Made by a program: the position numbers and the translations under genes. Positions 1-4,956 of a DNA stretch of 6,027 nt are shown here, one piece after another; position 1 is the stretch's first letter; each line of letters opens with the position of its first letter. Source of the DNA: an uncultured archaeon. GTDB lineage: Archaea; Halobacteriota; Methanosarcinia; Methanotrichales; Methanotrichaceae. The stretch lies in the NCBI GenBank assembly GCA_902385025.1, contig CABMDX010000123.1, positions 1 to 6,027 on the forward strand, written 5' to 3'. The notes under the pieces are model-generated. The model saw nothing but the letters and a program-made list of their open reading frames with translations, did no database searches and was not told the origin of the DNA.

Positions 1-153
1 CGGGAGCTTGGGTGGGGCATGAACGAGGCTATCATGGCTGCAGACCTGAAGCTTCGAAACGATGGGAGTCTGGATGATTTTCGCAGGAATGTGCAAAAGC
101 TATTGCAGATGATCTCCCAGGGCTCAGTATCGCAAAAAGATCTGCAAATGTGA
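1..153 (+). CDS. C-terminal end of an unrecognised protein (partial, start outside window)
   Basis: Frame 1 is open from the left edge to a TGA at 151-153, giving 50 residues that begin RELGWGMNEAIMAADLKLRN and end SQKDLQM. The composition is that of a genuine soluble protein: charged, amphipathic and probably helical (a DDFRRNVQKLLQMI segment near residues 29-42), with no membrane segment. The ATG at 19-21 is internal to the open frame, so the true start probably lies upstream of the window. A T6 run follows the stop by about a dozen bases, which fits the end of a transcription unit. The gene converges on the minus-strand gene at 246-620. I do not recognise the family and assign no function. 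The overlapping minus-strand open frame at 32-235 is its shadow. Confidence 0.7.
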   Translation, partial: RELGWGMNEAIMAADLKLRNDGSLDDFRRNVQKLLQMISQGSVSQKDLQM

Positions 154-160
154 TGCGCCG

Positions 161-174
161 AGATCTTTTTTGTT
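161..174 (+). terminator. Candidate poly-T terminator of the partial plus-strand gene
   Basis: A T6 run at 166-171, within AGATCTTTTTTGTT, starts 12 bases after the TGA of the partial gene. Archaeal RNA polymerase can terminate on T-rich tracts without a stable hairpin, and none precedes this tract closely. The call rests on position and composition only. Confidence 0.4.
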
Positions 175-192
175 CTGCAAAAGACAAAGTCA

Positions 193-216
193 TGCAATTG
201 AAGCCATTCAATTGCA
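193..216. repeat. Perfect 10-bp inverted repeat between convergent genes
   Basis: Left arm TGCAATTGAA (193-202), four-base loop GCCA (203-206), right arm TTCAATTGCA (207-216). The arms are perfect complements. It lies between the ends of two convergent genes (153 and 246), with a T6 run to its left (166-171) and an A8 run to its right (224-231). On neither strand is the hairpin followed immediately by a T run, so it is not a standard intrinsic terminator. It could be an RNA 3'-end stabiliser, a bidirectional termination aid, or a protein-binding site. Confidence 0.6.
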
Positions 217-223
217 AAATTCG

Positions 224-231
224 AAAAAAAA
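224..231 (-). terminator. Candidate T8 terminator downstream of the small Cys-rich gene
   Basis: An uninterrupted A8 on the plus strand reads as T8 on the minus strand, about 15 bases past the stop codon of the minus-strand gene that ends at 246. This matches the U-tract type of archaeal terminator. The inverted repeat at 193-216 follows it in the direction of transcription and may help. Confidence 0.45.
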
Positions 232-245
232 GCAAATGTCATTTT

Positions 246-620
246 TCAAGCGCCATGGACGATTTCGCCATTTGCGCATGCATCATCACTATTCTTCTCT
301 TGAATTGTTTTATAGGCTGCTATAAGGATATCCATATCGCATAGATTCCCAAGGGATTTCAGCCTATCCACCTCCAGAAGATAATCACCAATAGTTGTCT
401 GGTCCATATCATTCTTTTCTGCGAACTTAAACGCAATTCCTTTTAGCTCCACTCTGGAGGAGTATCTCTTGGGCAGCTTATCATCTATAAAGTTGAAAAG
501 AAGTCCGCAAATCTGGTGCCCAATTGTCGGGGTTGACGGGTTTGAGGACGTTGGAATATAATCTTTGAAGGTACAGCCATCTATAAACTCCCCGCATTCG
601 CATAGTATCATACGCTTCAA
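246..620 (-). CDS. Small Cys-rich hypothetical protein, possibly zinc-binding
   Basis: A 124-residue protein that I cannot name. The N-terminal third has a Cys/His cluster: C7-x-C9, C16, then H35-x2-C38, which could form a metal site such as a zinc ribbon or knuckle. The rest (about residues 45-115) is charged and looks helical, with segments such as DDKLPKRYSSRVELKGIAFK and GDYLLEVDRLKSLGN. No signal peptide or membrane segment is visible. The TTG start at 618-620 is preferred because GGGAG (630-634) sits 9 bases upstream. An ATG three codons later (609-611) lies about 18 bases from that site, so a leaderless start there is the alternative. The gene stands alone and converges on the plus-strand gene ending at 153. 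It is separated by an AT-rich gap from the eCIS-type operon on the same strand and is probably transcribed independently. Coding is likely; the zinc role is inferred from residue spacing alone. Confidence 0.75.
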   Translation of the reverse strand: MKRMILCECGEFIDGCTFKDYIPTSSNPSTPTIGHQICGLLFNFIDDKLPKRYSSRVELKGIAFKFAEKNDMDQTTIGDYLLEVDRLKSLGNLCDMDILIAAYKTIQEKNSDDACANGEIVHGA

Positions 621-628
621 TATGGCCA

Positions 629-670
629 GCTCCCAAATTTATATACAAACTTTTAAATAGATAAATAACT
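629..670 (-). promoter_or_regulatory. TATA-like promoter region and ribosome binding site of the small Cys-rich gene
   Basis: Reading on the minus strand, three AT-rich elements precede the gene: GTTATTTATC (660-669), TATTTAAAAG (650-659) and GTATATAAAT (637-646). The SD GGGAG follows at 630-634. If initiation occurs about 25 bases past the box centre, the outermost box gives a short leader that includes the SD, fitting the TTG start. The innermost box would give a nearly leaderless transcript close to the ATG at 609-611. The sequence does not decide between them. Confidence 0.45.
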
Positions 671-780
671 ATCAGCAAGCTATTGTGGGAATTTTATGGC
701 CCGATTTCTCGTTCCCTCATCGCTTTCCTGATAATCAAATCGTGGAACTGTGTACCAATATCATCTCAAGACTTAAATAA
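661..780 (+). other. Short open frame, 39 codons, doubtful
   Basis: Open from just after a TAG (658-660) to a TAA (778-780). The reading contains IVGILWPDFSFPHRFPDN and ends CTNIISRLK, which looks more protein-like than expected for intergenic DNA. It has no ATG; in-frame GTG codons exist (685-687, 742-744) without a convincing SD. It overlaps the promoter region of the minus-strand gene. It could be the tail of a decayed gene or chance. Confidence 0.15.
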
Positions 781-871
781 CTTTTCGCTTGCTTAATAAA
801 CGACAATCAAAAAATTATAAATAAAAGAGTATGATAATCTAACTTGCCGAATTCATTAAATATTACCATGA

Positions 872-1117
872 GATATAATTGCAAATCTGATTAATAACAT
901 CTGTAAGCATATTAGTGATGGTTGCCCTTGTTTTGGAAGGCATAATAAAAATCGATTTGGATTAATCAATTTCGACAATAATGAATCAGCCAAAAAGCAA
1001 ATAATCAAGTACTCAAATGCCATTGAATACCATGTTTTGAGAAATGACAAGCAGAGAGTAGGGACTAAGCAGCTCGGAGATAAGATTCTTAAAAAAAAAG
1101 TTAACTTGAATAAATAA
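872..1117 (+). pseudogene. Possible gene remnant: 81-codon open frame with no usable start near its beginning
   Basis: After a TGA at 869-871 the frame stays open for 81 codons to tandem TAA stops at 1115-1120. That is long for DNA this AT-rich. The reading includes HISDGCPCFGRHNKNRFG, then a charged helical-looking stretch with SAKKQIIKYSNAIEYHVL and GTKQLGDKILKKK. There is no ATG or GTG codon in a starting position and the only TTG codons are late (1037-1039 and 1106-1108), so an intact gene would need an unusual start. The nearest ATG (868-870) is in another frame and runs eight codons to a stop. A remnant of a transferred gene that has lost its 5' end fits best. The CPC-x4-HN cluster could be a metal site. 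I do not recognise the family. The antisense open frame at 856-1050 is the competing reading and looks less protein-like. Confidence 0.3.
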
Positions 1118-1127
1118 TAAAAACAGA
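1091..1127 (-). terminator. Candidate T-rich terminator of the eCIS-type operon
   Basis: On the minus strand this reads as a stretch rich in T5 and TTATT blocks (1110-1125) followed by a T9 run (1091-1099), about 310 bases after the stop of the 1168-residue gene. A small imperfect hairpin (GCGCC / GGACGC around a TTTAA loop, 1158-1173) lies about 30 bases before it. U-rich archaeal termination fits. If correct, the transcript extends through 1165-1442, leaving room for a short last gene or a long 3' UTR. Confidence 0.4.
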
Positions 1128-1244
1128 TAATTTACTTCGACAAGCCGCTAACGTTCTGCGTCCTTTAAGGCGCATCTCCCAAGTTCCTTTTCTTGCCAGG
1201 CATATAAAAGGCAATGTACTCCTTCATCATACCTCCGTTCTCAA

Positions 1245-1442
1245 TTAGCCAATGACCCTGATATTTTTGCGCTCGGTCTTCAAGCACACCTCTGCGTGTC
1301 TGGAAGCTCTTTGCGAACTATGCGGAGGTGTCCTATGAGTGGAGAAGTATCCAATCGCTCCCACCTCTACTGACCTCGATGCAACGGGCGCAATTGGAAC
1401 TCCACCTCCTCTAACGATGCCAAGCTTCATCCTCTCAGGCAC
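1245..1442 (-). CDS. Doubtful 65-codon open frame overlapping the end of the DUF6519 gene
   Basis: A GTG at 1440-1442 overlaps the last eight bases of the upstream gene (GTGCCTGA), a layout seen in translationally coupled genes. An ATG four codons later (1428-1430) is the alternative. No proper SD precedes the GTG, and the GAGAGG before the ATG is too close. The second half of the reading is rich in Ser, Arg, His and Cys, which is typical of a shadow frame. Other frames over the same DNA look as plausible: minus strand 1283-1366 (RWERLDTSPLIGHL...) and 1168-1317 (contains EDRAQKYQGHWLIENGG), and plus strand 1262-1414. The region may therefore be a decayed gene with frameshifts, or non-coding. 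I cannot choose between them from sequence alone. Confidence 0.15.
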   Translation of the reverse strand: MPERMKLGIVRGGGVPIAPVASRSVEVGAIGYFSTHRTPPHSSQRASRHAEVCLKTERKNIRVIG

Positions 1443-4400
1443 GGGGTCTGACTATCAGCGTTCCTTCAGCTTTCACGCCCCTATAGACTGCACGAATTGA
1501 AACACGCGTCTCAGCGGTTATATTAGCTGCGGCCTTGATCTCGATTGGCACACTGCTGCTGGCGTTGGCTGCAATCGTCAGGGTTTGGGGCACCTGGAAT
1601 ACATTTTGGTTGCTGCTTGTGAGACTGATTATAGCACCTTTTGCCGGCGCAGAAATTCCTAGCTTTGTTGTCAATTTTGTCGAGCCACCAGGCGCGACAA
1701 TGAACGGATCGAGGACCACCTCCAGAGCCATGCAAGGCGTTACCCGGAAAGACATCTCGAAGTCGCCCCCGCGTTCTCCGTCGCCGCTTGGCAGCAGCAT
1801 ATTCCTGCGAGTAACGGCTGCAAGGCCCCTGCTTCCGACCAGGGTTTCTCCATCCAGATAAAGGCCATCCTGAGACCAGATGGATCTGCCTTTGAGCAGC
1901 AGATGCGCCTGCCAGATCTGCCCAAGGCCATAGTCAATATTCTCTCTCAAAAACACCTCTGAAAAGTCATCAGAAGGCGTCCATTTGATTATGTTCTGAT
2001 TGTCTTTGAGAACCTCAGCACTTCCTTTGAGAGTTACAGGCGTCGTTCCAAAATAAGCTTCGTTATCGTAACCCAGGGTATAAGGCAGGTCCAGGATTAC
2101 CAGACAGTTTGATTTCCAGGAAAATCTCAAATTATCCTCTATCGAATTCGGATCGATCTTTCCATCAAATGTTATGTAGACCCCCTGAGCAAGCTGATCC
2201 GCCCTTATGGAGCTGTCTATATCTAAATTTGCGAATGTCTTTTCATCGTCCGCCATATACTGGATCTTGGTGATATGTATGGATGGCTCCTTCTCCTGCA
2301 TACTGCAAAGCTTATCGACTGCCTCCTGCACGGTGCGCGTGCCTGCCAGTGCCCTGCAATTCGGGCTTATGGAAACCTGGCCGGCATCGATAGAGTTGAG
2401 CCTGGCAGTGAAGCGAACAGTAGAGGTCGGAGCGTGAATGGGATATCTTCCGGTTCTGGTCAGTCTTGCCACAACCTCCTGATACATAGCCCCGGATTTG
2501 CCATCCAAAATCCAGTAGCAGCTCAGCAGGCCATCATCCTTTGTGGTTGCTGGAATCTTTTTCTGCTCAGAAGTGAACGAGCCGGTGGCGGTTCCCGGCA
2601 CTCCCAGCAGAAAACCATTGGTTGCTTCGAATTCCACAAGTGCTCCTGATATCGGCCCACAATCATTTGCCACCATAACGGTCAGAGGAGTGATGAGCTT
2701 TATGGGGGAATCGGGCTTTGTCGGGTCCCGCAAAGCCTCCTGCCCATTTCCTTCAGAATAGTAGAGGCTGGCAAGATGATGGATTTGATCGATGGCCTGC
2801 TGGACGTTATCTGTATCCTGCAGGGCACTGCAGTCCCTTGAGATATAGGATATGTCTGATGCTATTGGAGCTTCTGGAATCTTGGCAGCGAACCTGATGG
2901 GCAAATGAAAATGAACACTATGGTCGATGGCGTCAACGAGCTTTGCCTCCACACCCTGGCGCTCTGTGGTATTGCTTCCAAGCTGCCACCAGCACTGTAC
3001 TATTCCACCTGGCTCGATAGGCAAAATCAATGGGCCCTTGCTCTTGGAGCTCATGTCTCTCTCAGTCGACAAATAGCCCTGGTTTAGGCTCGATACATCA
3101 TCTGCAAAGGAGAACTGGACTCTGTACCTCCTTGATTCTGGGTCCGGCAGAGGCCACTGGCCCCTGGATACGCCGACGCGCAGGGGTTCATCGAGAATAC
3201 CATCGGACTTTGCCTCCTGGCCGTCTCCGCCCAGATAAAACAGGCTGATATGCTCTGTAGCTGCAGGGAAAAGCTTGCGGCAGTCGCGTATAACCTCTAT
3301 CGTCTTATTGGCCCCGTCCTCACCTGCGGTCACCCTTATGAGCGCCAGGCTGCAGTAGTGATGATCTATGCCCTCTGGCCTGGCTTTCGATAGAATCTGC
3401 AAAGTTTTGATGGACCTGGCATAAAATGTCCAGTAGTCCCCGGTTCTAAAGGCCCTGATAATGTTAGGGCCATAACCGACATCAGTGGGGGGGAATAGAT
3501 CCCCGCTATCCGCGACTGAAGAGAATCTGAGCCCTATGCCGTATTCCAGATTTATGAGACCCTGAGTTACCGGATTTACGAGGTCTGAAGGGTCCGCGCT
3601 CTCGCTGCGGTTCCATTTTCTAATCCTTGGATTCGGCTCATTTTTATGGCCTGAGACGTCCGAACTCAGGGTTATCACTCTGTTCGCCTCATCCACTCCG
3701 TTCTTGGGTATAGTGGCAAGGGTTCCTGCCTGGCCCCGAAGCTCGCAGGTGTCATCAAGAACCTCCACCCAATCGCCTCCTTGAAGGGAGAGGGTCTTGT
3801 CGCGGCCCAGGCTTTTCACCTTCACCGCTTTGGGCGAATCATCAGCAGGGCTCTCGATGGCAAAGGCCACCGAGCCGTTATCCCTCGACCATTTGAAGGA
3901 AGCGACATGAAGGATTCTGAGATTTTCCTTATCAAGTGCTGATAGATCTTTGTTCAGCTTCAATGAATACTTCGGGTCTGCTATAAAAGGCGATGGAATA
4001 ATACTCGCTCTCTCGATCCTGGCGAGAATTCCAATTGCAGGACTATTGAGACTGAATACCTCCACGAACTGGCCTGCCTTCCACACTCCTTCTTCGGAAT
4101 GGTCTCCGCTTGCATTTATCTCGCCACTCGAAGCATTCACCATGTTGCAGGGCTTGAAGATTGAGTTGCTGGTATCATAAAGGGATTCGCCACGCCAGCC
4201 GCAGAGCTGGCCACCGTCGTGAATTTCCACTCTGTAAAGGTGATTTTCCAGGCCCTGGTAGCCGCCGCGAGAGGCCATGCTGCACAGGCTGTCTTCGCTC
4301 TCTTCAGAAAATTCTGTGCTCAGCCGTCCTTTGCCTCTCACGAGCAGATCATCAATCTCGTTCTCGCAATTATTGATATTCCGGTCATTGACAAAAATGG

Positions 4401-4941
4401 CAGTGTCTAACCATCTCCGGGCTTTAACCTGCCACACCGTCTCATAGCGTGTGGTCGTATCCGGCCCACCCAAAGCTACCTCGCGGATACTTGGCTCCTC
4501 TATAGTCGAGACATGCCTCCTCCAGACATCCAGATAGATGAGGTAGATTCCATTCGCTTGAAGCTCGTCTAAATTTGGTTTGAATTTCTGTGCAGAGAAG
4601 GCCATATTATGATGGTTCTCAATGAGCAGGCCATCGAGGTAGTAGCGCCCCCGCGTTATGATGAAGTCTCCAGGTTGAAGCGATTCTGCATCTGTTGGAC
4701 TATTCTCCTCATATTCTTCCACTGTCAGGTCTGCAATGCCTGATGAGATGCGAAATCCGGCACCCTTGATCGGCCCTCCAGATCTGCCAATGATATCCTG
4801 GGCCTCCTTTTCAATGCGGCTGGAGACAATATCCGCCTGCTCATTCCAATCTGAGTCCAATAATACTCTGCCCTGCTGCATCCGAACAGAGCTGTAGTTT
4901 TTTTCTGGATTGAATGTGATTTTAGTGAAATCTCCCTTCAT
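1435..4941 (-). CDS. DUF6519-type multidomain protein of an extracellular contractile injection system locus
   Basis: A 1168-residue protein. The N-terminus, with MKGDFTKITFNPEKNY and then MQQGRVLLDSDWNEQAD (residues 1-37), is the hallmark of DUF6519 proteins, which I know from phage-tail-like eCIS loci. Further family landmarks are GRYYLDGLLIEN (98-109), YLDVWRRHVSTIE (136-148), ASFKWSRDNGSVAF (347-360), RTGDYWTFYARS (499-510) and DCRKLFPAATEH (553-564). Two repeat units of about 160 residues follow (563-722, 723-881). A module at about 885-1068 contains LPSGDGERGGDFEM (1050-1063), and a C-terminal Ig-like domain spans about 1072-1168. No signal peptide or transmembrane helix is visible, consistent with assembly into a cytoplasmic particle. 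The ATG at 4939-4941 is preceded by GGAGG with a 7-base spacer. The upstream beta-helix gene ends 12 bases before. The role is unproven: a structural, fibre-like or target-binding accessory part is inferred from domain make-up. Family call firm; function speculative. Confidence 0.9.
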   Translation of the reverse strand: MKGDFTKITFNPEKNYSSVRMQQGRVLLDSDWNEQADIVSSRIEKEAQDIIGRSGGPIKGAGFRISSGIADLTVEEYEENSPTDAESLQPGDFIITRGRYYLDGLLIENHHNMAFSAQKFKPNLDELQANGIYLIYLDVWRRHVSTIEEPSIREVALGGPDTTTRYETVWQVKARRWLDTAIFVNDRNINNCENEIDDLLVRGKGRLSTEFSEESEDSLCSMASRGGYQGLENHLYRVEIHDGGQLCGWRGESLYDTSNSIFKPCNMVNASSGEINASGDHSEEGVWKAGQFVEVFSLNSPAIGILARIERASIIPSPFIADPKYSLKLNKDLSALDKENLRILHVASFKWSRDNGSVAFAIESPADDSPKAVKVKSLGRDKTLSLQGGDWVEVLDDTCELRGQAGTLATIPKNGVDEANRVITLSSDVSGHKNEPNPRIRKWNRSESADPSDLVNPVTQGLINLEYGIGLRFSSVADSGDLFPPTDVGYGPNIIRAFRTGDYWTFYARSIKTLQILSKARPEGIDHHYCSLALIRVTAGEDGANKTIEVIRDCRKLFPAATEHISLFYLGGDGQEAKSDGILDEPLRVGVSRGQWPLPDPESRRYRVQFSFADDVSSLNQGYLSTERDMSSKSKGPLILPIEPGGIVQCWWQLGSNTTERQGVEAKLVDAIDHSVHFHLPIRFAAKIPEAPIASDISYISRDCSALQDTDNVQQAIDQIHHLASLYYSEGNGQEALRDPTKPDSPIKLITPLTVMVANDCGPISGALVEFEATNGFLLGVPGTATGSFTSEQKKIPATTKDDGLLSCYWILDGKSGAMYQEVVARLTRTGRYPIHAPTSTVRFTARLNSIDAGQVSISPNCRALAGTRTVQEAVDKLCSMQEKEPSIHITKIQYMADDEKTFANLDIDSSIRADQLAQGVYITFDGKIDPNSIEDNLRFSWKSNCLVILDLPYTLGYDNEAYFGTTPVTLKGSAEVLKDNQNIIKWTPSDDFSEVFLRENIDYGLGQIWQAHLLLKGRSIWSQDGLYLDGETLVGSRGLAAVTRRNMLLPSGDGERGGDFEMSFRVTPCMALEVVLDPFIVAPGGSTKLTTKLGISAPAKGAIISLTSSNQNVFQVPQTLTIAANASSSVPIEIKAAANITAETRVSIRAVYRGVKAEGTLIVRPRA
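2299..2775 (-). repeat. Repeat unit 2 within the DUF6519-type protein (residues 723-881)
   Basis: It matches unit 1 in order: SLYYSEGNGQEA (725-736), DGLLSCYWILDG (803-814), VVARLTRT (823-830), VRFTARL (842-848), and the closing helix CRALAGTRTVQEAVDKL (862-878). The two units abut and have nearly the same length, pointing to an internal duplication. Divergence is high, so the duplication is old. Confidence 0.65.
2776..3255 (-). repeat. Repeat unit 1 within the DUF6519-type protein (residues 563-722)
   Basis: A protein-level repeat. It opens with SLFYLGGDGQEA (566-577), continues through a beta-rich Ig-like segment with GGIVQCWWQL (645-654), VEAKLVDA (664-671) and IRFAAKI (682-688), and ends with a helix CSALQDTDNVQQAIDQI (704-720). 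Each landmark has a counterpart in unit 2. Confidence 0.65.
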
Positions 4942-4956
4942 TCTGATGCCTCCTCA
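4942..4956 (-). promoter_or_regulatory. Ribosome binding site overlapping the upstream stop codon
   Basis: On the minus strand the stop codon TGA of the beta-helix gene (4954-4956) runs directly into GAGG, forming TGAGGAGG (4949-4956). Seven bases separate it from the ATG at 4939-4941. This is a strong SD that fixes the start of the 1168-residue gene and suggests translational coupling within one operon. Confidence 0.8.

Larger units (their letters stand above)
621..1164. other. AT-rich stretch with no confident gene
   Basis: More than 500 bases separate the small Cys-rich gene from the end of the eCIS-type operon. GC is about a quarter in 781-900, against about half in the neighbouring genes. 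The stretch holds the promoter of the gene at 246-620, a plus-strand open frame without a usable start near its beginning (872-1117), a short plus-strand open frame (661-780), and the likely terminator of the upstream minus-strand operon (1091-1127). I see no tRNA, rRNA, CRISPR array or clear insertion-sequence ends. Confidence 0.6.

Noticed and set aside
32..235. 67-codon minus-strand open frame
   Set aside because: It is antisense to the partial plus-strand gene at 1-153 and also runs through the inverted repeat and both terminator tracts, so it is unlikely to be a gene.
481..678. 65-codon minus-strand open frame
   Set aside because: It overlaps the N-terminal part of the Cys-rich gene in another frame and begins inside that gene's TATA-like region.
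856..1050. 64-codon minus-strand open frame
   Set aside because: No SD precedes it, it lies in very AT-rich DNA, and its hydrophobic, Leu-rich reading is antisense to a longer and more protein-like open frame (872-1117).
1535..1861. 108-codon plus-strand open frame
   Set aside because: Antisense to the C-terminal Ig-like domain and the LPSGDG module of the DUF6519-type protein. It is a shadow frame.
2275..2649. 124-codon plus-strand open frame
   Set aside because: It lies wholly antisense to the DUF6519-type gene, within repeat unit 2, whose reading is well supported. No SD or independent evidence of coding.
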